Assembly: GCF_004027225.2 (NCBI RefSeq)
Contig: NC_044279.2
Location: 51,856,744 to 51,920,743, forward strand
DNA from: Strigops habroptila
Lineage: Eukaryota; Chordata; Aves; Psittaciformes; Psittacidae
DNA: 64,000 nucleotides
Direction: 5' to 3'
The position numbers and the translations under genes were made by a program. Below are positions 47,951 to 60,548 of this stretch, one piece after another. A model generated the notes under the pieces. It searched no databases. It was not told the DNA's origin and saw nothing but the letters and a program-made list of their open reading frames with translations. Positions within the stretch are counted from its first letter, which is position 1; each line of letters starts with the position of its first letter.

Positions 47951-50647
47951 ACCTCTGTTCTCTCTTGCTGAAATCAGTAGCAAAATGTCACTTGTCTCAG
48001 TTACTGCAGATCAGTCTGGGAGACACAACTGTGATGTGATGAGGGATCTATAGCTGAGAGGAGTTTGCCTGAATACATAGGTGCCTAATTCCTCTTTGTT
48101 TCATTGGGACTGAGGCAAACGTCTGAAGGTCTGGGCTTTGGGAGCCATTCTGCATCCCTTGAAGCATGTAACCAGCTGGTGGGTAAGTAATCCTGATGGA
48201 TAAGTGGGACTGAGGAAGGGTTAGCACAGTGGCATCTCTGTAAAATGTTGTCTTGGTCATTGAGTTAGTTTAGTAAAAGGCTGTTGTTGTTCTGAGTTGT
48301 GTTTCAGGATCACTATAATGAAATCTTTTATGTGAGTGCAGGAGAGCGACTTCTTTTCGCATTTTGTGTTGCTCAAGCAGATGTTCTAGAAACTAGCAAA
48401 AGAATGTGCTATTTAAGAGGGATGTTTCAAGGCTCCTGCTGTCTCCTAGTAGAATGCCCATGTTTGGGGTTATTTTATGCCTGAGTATATCAGCTGATAA
48501 AAGTTTCCCCAAAGTAAGATATAAAAAACTGAGGTTAAGCACAAGTTCAGGAGGAGCCTACGTCAGAAAATTCCTGTGCTCATTTCTTCCCTTGGGCCTG
48601 ACCCCATTGCCCCTGCCAGGCAGGAAGGAGCCCTCCCTGCTCATAGCAGGTTGTTCTTCCAACCACCATGACAGACGGCTGGGCACGGAGCCTTCGGCAA
48701 AAGAAAAGATGAGAGATAAGTTACTGGTAGCATAATCCCAGCATGTCTTAGAAAGATGAGCTTGGAAAGAGATTTCCTGCTCTCAGGTGAAATTCAGCAC
48801 TGAGTTTGTAGCTGGAGTATTGTGGTTTCTGAAAATCTCCATACAGACACATGCATGCTTGCAGATGCACACACAAATCACTGCTGCGAATGAACTCTGT
48901 TGCAACCAGGCAGCTTTGTGTAATTTTTGCCATCCACATTTTCCAGTTCTGAAAAGAAAGTGCAAATGAAAATGTGAAAACAGGAATGGTGTTTGCTCCC
49001 TGGGTTTTCTGTGTTAGAGCCAAGAGAGATATAAAAAGCCAACAGAAGCTTGGAAACTGTAACCTTGGGACTTCATTTGGCCCTGCAAATCCTTCTCTAA
49101 GCACCTTCTGAAAAGCAAGGCAGTGAAATCCCGGAGTAGGCAATAACATTATATGCTATAGAACTTCTGGAATTCAATATTTTTATTAAGGAGCCTTCAG
49201 ATTTTGTTTGCAAGTGACTGAAGGGACATAGTGGCACCACTGCCACTGGCTTCAGAGAGGACTTTTGTCGCCAAATCACAGTGTCGCTTTCAAAAATCTT
49301 ACCTCAAGTTCTCAACCCTTAGCACTCATTCCTGGATGTCCAGAATCCAAATCTGTCTGTCTAGCTGTTTCCTTCTGAAGGCAGAGCACATCCTCATGAA
49401 GCAAAGTAGGCACCTCCAGGGACTTGTTTCCATAACAACCTCCCAGACTGTTTCTCTTTAGCCTGTGACAGTGGCTACAAGCAAAAGCACTCATTGCGTA
49501 TTTTCAGCTTTCAGATGTTAGCACCTTGTCTTTATAGCTGTTTCTTTGCTTACTGAACATGATCCCACCACCTTATATCATGTACAACTGTCCTGTCCAA
49601 CTTCAGACAGACAGTTGTCAGCATGTGAAAGCAAAGAGTGCAAACCAGGAGATGGGAAGGGATTGTATTTGTATATCCTTGCACAGAGAGAGGTGGGGAG
49701 TGTGTGAAGGACAATCTGAGCACTCACAGTCAAGGATCTGAGGGGCAACTGGCCTGTGAATGTAGAGTCAACTGGGTGCCCAGTGACAAGGAATACAAGC
49801 TAAAGCATCACATTGAAAAACCCAGAAACTCCCCTTTCAACAATCTTGCTGGGAAATAGTTTTGCTGTGGAAGAGTCCATGGCTCTTTCCCAAACCCTTG
49901 GCTGTCCTGCAACATCAGTTCCCCAGGTAATTTCCCCATGGGATGTTTTACACCAAAGCAGGACAAGGCAGAAAGCATCTCACTGGAGGTGGGGAAGGAA
50001 GGAAAAGAAGAATTTTACTGAGGACACCTTTTTTTTTAGTCCGCAACTCATTGACCACATCAAAGACTGTAAGTGTGAAAGGCATGAAGAGCTGTTTTGT
50101 GATATTTCAAAGCCTGCATTACTGGTGTATCCCTGCACTTACCTCCAAGATGAAATTCCTATTCTGCTCCTGCTTGGAAGAAGTCACAGTTCAGGATTTC
50201 TGAGTAATTTTCTGGTTTGGCCCTGTTCCTTTTGATCCAGCTTTCATGGATAAAAATTCACTGCTACAGGAGCTATGGAGGTGAAGGTGACCGGACTTGG
50301 TGTTCTCTCCTAGGCCCCCTTGTTCAGTGTACAGAGATCCCTATGGAGGTGAAGAAGAATGAGTATAAAGGAAATTCAGGGCAGCAAAAGACAGGGTAAG
50401 GACTGAAGTGTCTTCCATACTGTGATGGAAAAAGCAGCATCAATCCTAAAAGCAAAGGAACAAACAGCTCCAGCGTCTGCTGCTTTAGCAGAAGTAGGTA
50501 AGGTTTCTTTTTCTTCTGTGAAATTAGTGACTGAGAGTTTCTTGGGATTATTGAGGAAGGATTTCCTAATTAAGATTTGCAGCCTAAAGGGAGAATCTGG
50601 TTCTAGGTGAAAAAAGAAAGATAATAATAAAATACATCAATGTAGTA

Positions 50648-50745
50648 TGAGCCAGATTCTCACCATCTGCTGATTCAAGTTGGCAAAACTCCTTTTAGTC
50701 CAACTACCTTGGTTTATATTGGGCTCCAACTTCAATCTTTTGCAT
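50648..50745. repeat. Possible ancient amniote palindromic repeat relic
   Basis: Begins GAGCCAGATTCTCACCATCT and carries TTGGCAAAACTCCTTTTAGTCC and TTGGGCTCCAACTTCAATC, words like those of an old repeat common in reptile genomes. Assignment is from memory and weak. Confidence 0.3.
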
Positions 50746-50964
50746 CAAGTCAAAGCATATGTACTATTTTTTAAAATGCTTATTTTTGTGTTTTCTTTTC
50801 TTGAGGTCCTGTTTATATCAGCGTAAGATCTGCAGATCACAGCAGGAGTTAACCACAGCATTCCCAAAAGCTCTTATGTGACTTAAGTCCAAGTAAGTCT
50901 ACCAAACTTAGCAAAGTTAAGCTTCTCTTTATGTTTACATTGACAAAAATAAGAGCAGCAGCAT

Positions 50965-50985
50965 TTTATTTATTTATTTATTTTC
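50965..50985 (+). repeat. (TTTA)n microsatellite
   Basis: Four to five TTTA units ending in TTTTCTC. Confidence 0.85.
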
Positions 50986-52494
50986 TCAGTGATGGAGATG
51001 TGCATACAAATTTGTAGAGAAGTTTTAAGACTAAAAAAGATTCTGCCCTCAGCTGCAGCCCTGTAAGCACAAGATACCTCTATTCACATTGCTGTAACCC
51101 AGAGCACAGTCTGAGCTCTTCATCTTTGCTTTTCGGTGCTCACACTCTAGACAAATCCTATTCTGGAGACAATTGTATCCATGATATCAGCAGGCTCACA
51201 GTCAAATCCCTGACTTGCAGTCATCTGCTTTATGCATAAAGTTAAGGAGAGGAGCAGGTGCTTGCACAATGAAAAGACTTAATCCTCTGATAAAATGAAC
51301 CTGTGAATGTTGAGTGTCCTTAGCTGCCACCAAAGACAGTTGGTGATGAAATTGCATGCCAATTACAAGGTGGAGTTATTCTTCTGCAGAGTCAGGTCTT
51401 AAATAAGGCAAGACTCTAATCAGGGAAATAAACCCAGAAGAACGTTTTTGGGGAATAGCAGACAGGGACTGCAGTAACTGTGATTTTCCAGTGCAGCTTA
51501 TGCTATTACTACAAATTAATTCTGTATGCCTTGCCTAACTGACTGGGTTTTACTTGCTCAAGGGAAATCTGGGGCTTGTTGGCTGGTGCAAGAGCTTAAA
51601 TATTATAGCATAGTTTTAACCTTTGGGAAACCCATAACTGTGATCTGTGTGGGGTTTATGTTCTGAAACCATAAACATTCATTGATAAACACTCCAGGAA
51701 ATAGCCATGTTGTCTGTAGTGCAGATTAAAGAGGGTCTGAAGTAATAGATTGAGCTTCCCTGTATACGACTTTTTCTTAATGAAAGAAAGGCAATGATTT
51801 ATAGGAGCGAAAGTGCTCATCAGCTTACTGGTCACCCTAAAATACCAAAGCCATGTTGTCTATTCATTAAAGACAAGACTCATGGGAAACTTTTGTTGTT
51901 TTACAAAATGTAATTGAAAGTTCAGTAAGTCCTTCTTTGGCTTCACTTCCACTAAATGAATACAAAAATATTTACTTAGTGGTGTAAAGTTTCAGAAGAC
52001 CCTGAGTCAAAAACTGCTATAAATCACAAATTTCTCAATTTAATTACCAAATGTAGCCACTAAATAACCAAATTTAAATGGTATTGTAGCCACTGCTTGT
52101 TTAAAGAGAACAGGGGTCCCAATTCTGCTCTCTACCCAAGGCTAGATAAACATATCCTTAAGGATATGAATGGTGTGATTCCTGATTTAGGTAACTGTGA
52201 GAGAAGAATCAGTGCCAAAAAAGAGGGCTGTAAATGCAGATGTGTAGAGTAGATCTCTTTAGGTGTTGTACATACACATTGGTCCATTCACCTAAAAGGC
52301 TGTATAACTTTTACACCAACAGAAGATTTCGCTTTTAGAGTACATATTGGTTTATTCTCTTACATTCTCTGGAGATAAATTAAATGGTATTTTACAAGAA
52401 AACAGGAACATTACTGTCTCCTCTTGCTGTTTGTTGATGCATCTGTTGTTTTCAATTAGCTTGATGGCATCCATTTTCAGAAAGCAGATGCTGC

Positions 52495-52585
52495 CCTCTT
52501 TTACACTGGTGCAATTCTGGAATAACTCCACTGACGTCAGTGAAGTGACTCCAAATTTATCCCTGGTGAAAGCAGAATTGGACCA
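52495..52585. repeat. Imperfect palindrome centred on a perfect CRE, old palindromic repeat relic
   Basis: Arms 52500-52535 and 52536-52571 pair at 24 of 36 positions; the central 14 bases CACTGACGTCAGTG are a perfect palindrome containing TGACGTCA (52532-52539). The wider text (TTTACACTGGTGCAATTCTG, ATAACTCCACTGAC) resembles an old palindromic repeat seen in amniote genomes. Confidence 0.5.
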
Positions 52586-53459
52586 CAATCTTTTTGTTTG
52601 CTTATCCACTCTGGTGTTCTCAGGAAGGTGCACCATTGCCATACCATAAGGGGAAGGTGAGTGCCTGTCTGCTGTGCCGTGCTCAGCTATTTTGTGTCCT
52701 TGACATTGCACTCACATGCCTGGCTGGAGCAGAATTCAGGCTGGCGTGGGGTGTACATGGTCACCAGATTGCCCATGTTGAATGGAGCAGTTGCTGGCCC
52801 TAGATTCCTGACCTCTTTCCTCTTCCGATTTCCATCAACTGCCTCTTGCTTGGATATGTTTTCCAAGGAAAGAGAGTTTTTTAAGGTAAACAAATGTAAT
52901 TGCAAGTCTTCAGTAATACCATAATAGAAGGGTAGCAGAGGTAGGTATGGAGACAAACTCTACCCCTCCTACAGTTTTTTGCTACTATGGCTATGTGAAA
53001 ATTGTTGCAGTCCTGGCAGGTTGGCTATACATCTGTTGGTTTCAGAGTCTCCATTTTCAGGGGATACTAACTTTAAACAAATTTGGCTACTTCTTTCCTG
53101 CTCTATCTCTGCTGATCTCAATCATGCCTTCCCTGAAACTGGACAAAGAAAGAGCTTCATTTAAAGGCGACTAGCATGCTGTATGGAAAAATACCACTTC
53201 AGATGCGGAAGATGAGGGTGAAGAGAAGATACACAATAAGTAAAGAACAGAGTAAATATACTGTGTGAGAGAGGAGGGAGCTTCTTAAAGGAGTTCCTCA
53301 AGTATTAGTTCTAGGATTGTTTAAAACATTAGTGGTAGAGCTGAGAGTATGAAATTTAGCAATGAAACAACTTAAGTATCATCATCAAGATTGTGGATTA
53401 GGACACAGAACTAGATGACTGAATAATCGACTTAAAGAAATGGAAATATATTAAACAGC

Positions 53460-54010
53460 ACTGAAATTAATGTTGTGATAGGGATTTTTGTGGCAAGCTT
53501 ATCAGCTGGAGAAGTCAGACAACAAGAAGGATTGGGGATGCTAAGATCAGCCAGAGTGCCAGTGCCACTTCTGAACCATCGGAGTAATGCAGCCATAAAA
53601 GCTGCAGATGCAAGTCGTCTTTGAAAGTCTCAGAAGGAGCACATTCAGTGCCACCTGGAAAATGTTAATTCTGTAAGGCCTTATCTGGAATGCTGTGTGC
53701 ATTTTTGGTGACCTAAATTTGGTCAGGAAAGATGCGCAGAAGAACAGCAAGAATGATCAGGTGAATGGAAGCTGCTTTGCAAGAGGCAGCTGGAAGAGCC
53801 TGACTTTTCTAGGCCAGCAGAAGATTGACAAGACCTATAGTTACAAAAATACTGGGGGCAGAGTAGCCAAAAAGAGGTAAGATCTATTTAAACTGAAAGG
53901 CAGTGTTGGTATTTGACCAATAAAGCACAGTCTGGCCGTGAATAAATTTATCCTGGAAAGAAGAGAATTTCTAATGTGACAGAGAAGGAGAAATGAAAGC
54001 TCATTTCAGG
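53460..54010 (+). mobile_element. Old CR1 LINE, reverse-transcriptase end and 3' UTR, sense, heavily decayed
   Basis: Text such as AGGCCTTATCTGGAATGCTG and TGCATTTTTGGTGACC, then AGAATGATCAGGTGAATGGA, follows the sense CR1 order near the end of ORF2. Many indels; no usable frame. Confidence 0.5.
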
Positions 54011-57000
54011 TTGAATAGGAGAAATGAAGACAAAAGACATTTAATTTTTTTTGTTTTCCAGATGGACTTTGTTAAATTTATGAAAGGGGTAATATGGAAG
54101 TAGTTACATGCAATGGAAACAGCCTAAGTTCAGTGACTTGTCTATTAGAATCCTCTCCTACACCTGAGATGTGTTTAAGATGCTGAATAGATGAGAAATT
54201 TGAAGATCTTCCCTCATTTCTTGTGCCCTCCCGCTCAGCCATACTGCACCCATTTAGCTATGGAATGCCAGATCCTGGTGATGTTATTATTTAATAGTCA
54301 GGGGGTGTGGGTAGGAGGGAGAACTAGGGGAGGAGCTGTGAGTCTTGGGAGATGTTTTTTCTCTATCGCACTGGGGAAGGCGAAAGAAGTCCTAGGAGTG
54401 GGTAGGATGGGCTAGAGGGTACCAGATCACGCTACGAGCTAGTCTGGAGGCAGAGGGTAAGTTCATGCCCTTAAAAAAAACACCAGTCTCTATTCACTGC
54501 TCTTCTCCTCAACCTGGAACCTCTGCTGACCTTGTCTGGTCTTTTCTCCCTAGTCATACCTCTCTGTGATGACCTTCCTTCTTCCTGGGAAGTCCTCGCT
54601 ACCATGAGCTCCCTGGAATCATTGGAACAGTGCATTGCACCTAATTTTGAGAAAAGTCTTGAGCCAGCTCTACTACAGCTTAACCAGGTTATCTGATTTG
54701 GATGCGGAAATCAACAGAAATGTATGATCTTCAACAACTTTTGTTGAATGGAAGGTCAGAGCAGTTGGTAACAATGGCCACTCTGGCCTGAAGAGGTTAG
54801 CAGAATAATTTCCTATTCTAGGCTCTGTTGTGACAGACAGAATAAAGCTTCACGTTTTCTTGCTTACCTCTTTCATTTCATACCGTGGAAAAGTCACAAA
54901 ATACCCTGTTAAGCTCAGCAGATAGAATAGACATTGACCAAGGTGGAAGCTTCACCCATCCATCCAACTCCATGTCAGAAAAGCACCAAGAAGAACCTGT
55001 CCTTATACTTTGTTCTTGAGCCTTCTAGCTTGTTGCTGCTCTTTGTTCACTTTTATGAGGAAACCATTCTCTTGTGATTTGTATCTATATTTTGGCTTGC
55101 TTGTTCTACTCTTTAAGAGAAGAAATAGCTCTGCTTTTTCTCCTTTAAGTAAAAACTAGGAAAAAGAAAAGCACAGGAGATTTTACGGATAACGATGCAG
55201 ATTATGAAAGCATGTGGATATGTACACCATTTGAGCTTTATCAATTACATTAGAAGGATGGTGTACACAAATCCAGTTGTCTGTAAATTGTCTTAAGGGC
55301 TTGTCCCCAGTGCTAGGCATAATTTCTTGAGTTATGGCAGTAGGCCAAATTAGAAAGGAATCAGAAGAAATACAGAATGAGGCAATGAGTTTCATCTGAA
55401 CCATGAACGCAGTGTCACATCTGTTTCTGAGCTCAGTTCACTTTGAAATCGATGAAAGAAACCACCATCAGCATATGTCTATGTGCTTCTTAATTTATTG
55501 TTGTTATATCATGTGCAATGCTGTAATGTGTACAGCGTTGGTCTTGAGGCTTGTAACACGTTAATGGTGAAGATCCTACTGCAGCAGTCATCACACAAAC
55601 ACAGAGCAAAAAGCTGGTCAGAGGGTTTGTACGATTAAAATGGTGTATACCTCTTTGGAGCTTGAAGATGTCTCCAATGGTGAGAGAGCATTATTGCATT
55701 TTGATTTTATAATAGGAGCAGAATAAGGTACAGTTAGCTGTTGAGAGTGGTGGGAAAGCAAGCATCTAAATGAACAGAATCCATAACTCTTTCTTTAGCG
55801 CTGCTTAACAAATTTTCATATTCTTTGCCCTGGCAACCATATCTTTTAGCAAGGAGGTGTTGACTTTGACAGGGAGTACAGTTAAAGAGCACAGGAGCAA
55901 ATCCTACAAGTAAATTTATGTTGATTTATGAGGATATGTAAGAAGCATGGGAGATGCATTTATTGTGACTCTTCAAGCCAGTCTGATTTATTTATGCATA
56001 AATAGTGTTTACATATATTCTCTTTTTGTGGTTTTGCATTGCAAAATAAACAGTTCAAGAAGACTCTATCCAGTGTGTGAAACACTAACATGCTCTTAAC
56101 TTGTGACCGGGTTCTGACCCTATTTGCCCTTTCCACCATCCAGTTTTAAACTTTCCTTAGTCAGGATCTGCATTCTCATAATGGGTTTATATTTTTAAGG
56201 GTAGAGCTGCCATTAGCAGTAAGGAGCTCTGTGTACAAGCTCTCTTGTCAGTGATGGAGGAACAGCCCTACTTTGTGTTTGAATCCCACTTCATCATCAG
56301 TACATAAACCAGAAAGGTACAATATTTATCTCTTGGTCCTGTTTAGTGTCAGACGGCCAAACTTAGAACCTCTACTTTATCACTGCAATTTTATTTTTTT
56401 AGATAAATACCACAGATATATTGTATATTTCTCAAGCTCTCAATTATGCTCATATTTTAATGTATCCAAAATAGTGCTGTCAGGTACATTCCTTTTAGTA
56501 CTGTGGACTATAGTCTTTTATGCTTATGAAATAATACCCACAAAGCAATTGATCTTTGTAGTCTGTCCTTGCAGGTGGCACAGTGACTTTCAGAAAGATT
56601 TTTTGGGGTATTCACAACTGCTTATCCATTAGTCTGTTATTTGATGATCTAGTACAGTTTTCTGTGGTGGATTACAAACGTTTCTGTTGGATGCATTTCC
56701 ATGAAAAGATGCCTCTTCCTCAAAATCAGCAATATTTGTGAGAGGAGTTCCATTTCAGCTCATTTTGGTATTTTTTAGAAAATGCATGTTTGGAAAATTT
56801 TGCAATGTGCGTGATCATTTTCTTAATGTTCTGAATGTTTTTTGCTTTTTAAAATTATCTTTTTAAAGGAAATATATGTAAAGAAGGTAAAATATGAAAT
56901 TTTTTGAAGCAATGTAGTGGTAGCCATTGGTTGTTCCTGGTTACAAAGCAGTGTGGCTCTGGTGTCAGCTCCAATACTTTCTTGAATTCAGTGAGGTGAT

Positions 57001-57794
57001 ATTCAGATGCTCCTAAAGAGATGAAACGACAGACCAAATGGTATGGGTACCTCAGCATGTATTAGTAGTCACAGAAGGGATGTTCCAGTGCTTTGGCTAT
57101 TGCTGAGGCAAGCCAGTTGTTCTTTTCTGCAACTGGAAAACCTGTGCAGGTAAAAAAGTTGTTTAATGAGTCCAGACTGCTTTTACAATGCAGTCTGACT
57201 TGCTGGAATGTGTCATTATGAATTCTGATCTGCCCCTGTTTCTGAGCTCCCCCTGTTTCCACTCAGCAGGTGATCTTTTAGGATCTTTTTACTCATAGAA
57301 TATGTAATAGGGAAAATAAAGAAAAAAAAATAAAAAGAAAAAATGATTACTGATAATTTCCTGGGCATACTGGGAAGAAAGAAAGTAGAAGGTGCTATCT
57401 GCAGTGTGCTATAACTCATCTCCTTACTTACCTTTTTCTGTTGGCTCTTTAAAAACCAACTGTGGGGATTTGTGAACTGCTATTAGCTAAGTGGATTTCA
57501 GAAAAGATGACTAGTGAGCTCTTCTTTGCATAGTAACCGTTAATCACCATTTCAATAGAAGATGTCTGAATACATATTGATCAAGCCAGCTGCAGCTGCA
57601 ATGTAACTGTGATGGGTTTTGGAGACTGTTGCAGCTTTCCTCTCTATTCTCTATCCCCCAATCATGTAACTTACTCAGCACAAAAAACACCCGCTGGTAC
57701 TTCTGGCCCTGGCATTTCTGCTTATTACTGAGTTGCAACAATCAAAAGGTTGTGTGAGGTTTTTCATTAGTTAAAAGACCACTTAATAAGGAAG
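54011..57794. other. Unique AT-rich non-coding DNA
   Basis: No gene recognised. A short hairpin (8-bp arms CAGACTGC/GCAGTCTG) lies at 57173-57197. Confidence 0.5.
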
Positions 57795-57893
57795 GTCTTG
57801 TAATTAAATATTGGACTTGGAGTCAAGGGGGTGGTCCCCAGTACTGTCACATGGGCTTTGGATGTCCCACATATCTCAGTGCCTCAGCAATAA
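57795..57893 (+). mobile_element. MIR-like SINE relic interrupted by CR1
   Basis: ATTGGACTTGGAGTCAAG, CCCCAGTACTGTCACATGGG and ATCTCAGTGCCTCAGCAATA follow the MIR core order; the match stops where the CR1 at 57894 begins. Confidence 0.45.
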
Positions 57894-58122
57894 AATCATA
57901 GAATCCTATAATTGTTAGAGTTGGAAAGGACCTGAAGATCATCTAGCCCAAACCTCCCTGCCATGGGCAGGGACACCTCACACTAGACCATGTCTCCCAA
58001 GACTCTGTCCAACCTGGCCTTGAACACTGCCAGGAATGGAGCATTTACTACTTCTTTGGGCAACTTGTTCTAGTGCCTCGCCACCCTCGCAGTAAAGAAC
58101 TGCTTCCTTATGTCTAATGGGA
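57894..58122 (-). mobile_element. CR1 LINE, 3' end, antisense, young subfamily
   Basis: Starts AATCATAGAATCCTATAATT and continues through CTGCCATGGGCAGGGACACC, GGAGCATTTACTACTTC and AGTAAAGAACTGCTTCC, ending near TATGTCTAATGGG. 5'-truncated. Confidence 0.92.
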
Positions 58123-59194
58123 CAGTATTATGTCATTTAGTTGCTCCTTTTCCCTAAACCATTTAGACAGGGAGATCTTTTTGAGTATGCCCTATCTCTT
58201 AACTAATACCTATATAATATCAGGCACAGATGGGGACTCCTGCTCCCTGAGACACTGTGTGGTATTACTGTCATAACAGTAGTAACTGACATATGGAGGG
58301 AGAGGATCAAACCAACACAGAAAAACATTTGGCCCTGTGCATGGTACTCATGGTATATCCAAATGCTAGCAAGTCCTGCTGTTACCTAGCTTTGTGTTGG
58401 CTTTGGGCCAGTGCTTTGGCCATGCTGATCTGATTTCTGCTTTTTTCAGGCTCAGACCCAAAATACTCAGTGCAATCCCCTTATTCATGACTCTCTGTTC
58501 CCTTACAGGCTGCCTTATAATTAAAGGCATGCAAAATATTTCTATCTGACAAAGCCCAGAGCTGACTTACTGCAAGGTAAATTGAAAGCCCGTTGAATGT
58601 GCCACAGAGATAAGAAGCTGACATCAACTTCTCACAGCTAGTCCAAAAGAAGTAAATTTATGCAGGTTTTTCTTTTTTCACCCCTTGAATTGCTATCGGG
58701 GAAGAGAAAAAATGCTGGAAATGGGAGGAGTTCATCTCTCTCATATATTTGTATTAGCTCTCCAAGCACGAAGGTGATTTGGATGCCAGCAGCTCACTGG
58801 TACTGAGCAGTCAAATCCGCACTTTGAATCTGGCAAGATCTTTTTTTTACAGATTTTCACTGGCATTGTTAAGAACTAATCCTCTTAAAAGCTTTGCTAG
58901 TTGTTGTTCCTTTGTGGCTTTTCAGAGGTATACGAGGATACATAGAATAGCAATCATGGCTCTTCGTGTTTTATATTTAGTCATATATTGGTGATTCAGA
59001 AACAAGCATATGTGAAAAGGCCGAGATGAATCCTCTTGCAAATTCCTTACTGTCCTATAGTGTATTTAGGTGCCTGAGTCACATTTTTGGAGAGGGCCAG
59101 TTGTCATGTCTTTGTGCCCACTGTAATGCATGAAGAGTTTTCTTGATGGCTGAAATATTTTAACACCTCTGCTGACGCAGAGTCAGTTTCAGGC

Positions 59195-59265
59195 AAGTGG
59201 AGCCAAATTCTCAGCTGGTATTCATACATCAGCACAGTTTTCTTCTGATGCCAACTAGGCAGGGT
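59195..59265. repeat. Possible ancient amniote palindromic repeat relic
   Basis: AGTGGAGCCAAATTCTCAGCTGG followed by a TATTCATACATCAGCACAG stretch resembles one arm of an old palindromic repeat that I associate with reptile genomes. Weak. Confidence 0.3.
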
Positions 59266-59459
59266 GGTACAAAGTGTTTTAGAAGTCTAGTTTTTGAGCT
59301 GGTCAGTTTTCCATATGGTTAGGAAATGAGACCTGTTATTTTGAGAATTCAGTGTTTTGAAGCATAACTAAAGTTCCTATTTGCATGTTTTTGAGTTTTG
59401 GCTGTTGAATCTGCCACAGCGCCATACCAATCTGGAGATAGACTGGTGCTCACAGAAAC

Positions 59460-59525
59460 ATTCTGGGTCCGGATCTGACGTTTCATTTTTCCCTATGCCT
59501 CAGTTTCCACAATTGTAGAAGAGAA
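59460..59525 (+). mobile_element. Possible MIR-core relic
   Basis: Contains TGCCTCAGTTTCCACAATTG, close to the conserved MIR core word TGCCTCAGTTTCC(T/A)CATCTG. Little else of the element survives. Confidence 0.35.
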
Positions 59526-60241
59526 AGTCGTCTTCTCCTCAGCATGCAGTTGGGTGTATATCAGGGATAAGGATCTATAGGAACAATCAATGTGTTCATT
59601 GGTAAACTCATTTTTCTCCAGATAATACAAATGACCCTTTTTCCTACAGGGAATCATAAACAGATGGTGTGAGGCAGGGATGGTTTGCAGCTGGGGCACC
59701 TGGTTACTGTGGGATCTTCAGTCAGCTTCTCCATAAGCCTCTTGCCAATTTCACATGGTTGTAACTTCCATAAAGGGTATCATTCTTTTCACAGCTGGGA
59801 ACAGGATAAATGGGATGTTGACCCTCTTTACTTGCTTCAGTGACATTGTCTCTGATAGTATTTCCCTGTGCCCATACACCTCTTTCCACCAATAATCGTA
59901 AACCTGACAACTGGGTCTTCGGGTGACTATAGTGGGAATACACATACTTGACTAATCAGCCAGGCATTCAGAAGATACCAAAAATCTCACTCCCAGAAGT
60001 TAGCATTTTAAAAAATGCCTCTTAAAACCTGAACACACCATGGCCATTGTGATTTTTTTCTAGTGATTTTAGTGAAACAGAGCTGGACTAATAGCAAGCA
60101 CATTTGAAAATCCTGCCTCTTTCTCTAAACTGGGTTAATACTTGACAGCGAAAGAGCGACTGGAGCAAAGGATCCTTTGAACCCAAATTACCCGCTTCTA
60201 AGGGACCGGTGAGCTGTAAATGAACTTGCTGCTTGTATTTC

Positions 60242-60548
60242 TCTTCATCAGGGACTGTAGTGATAGGACAAGGGGTAATGGGTTTAAACTGAAACGGGAA
60301 GTTCAGGCTAGGTATAAAGAAGAAGTTCTTTACTGTGAGGGTGGTGAGGCACTGGAACAGGTTGCCAAAGGAAGTGGTAAATGCTCCATCCCTGGCAGTG
60401 TTCAAGCCCAGGCTGGACAGAGCCTTGGGCAACATGGTCTAGTGTGAGGTGTCTCTGCCCATGGCAGGGGGGTTGGAACTAGATGATCTTAAGGTCCTTT
60501 CCAACCCTAACTATTCTATGATTCTATGTATTCTATGATTCTATGATT
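60242..60548 (+). mobile_element. CR1 LINE, 3' end, sense, young subfamily
   Basis: Begins near CTTCATCAGGGACTGTAGTG and runs cleanly through GTGAGGGTGGTGAGGCACTG, CTCCATCCCTGGCAGTGTTC and CCCATGGCAGGGGGGTTGGA to repeated ATTCTATG units at 60513-60548. Forms an inverted pair with the copy at 61814. The open frames here on both strands are repeat-derived. Confidence 0.95.

Larger units (their letters stand above)
47951..52494. other. KCNA6 distal 3' flank, non-coding
   Basis: Mostly unique sequence. Two overlapping plus frames at 49813-50235 (140 and 86 codons) have no recognisable motif. Possible far 3' UTR signals include AATAAA at 50626. Confidence 0.45.

Noticed and set aside
49813..50235. 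140-codon plus frame read as a possible gene
   Set aside because: Mixed composition with no domain, and it is overlapped by another frame of similar quality, typical of chance frames.
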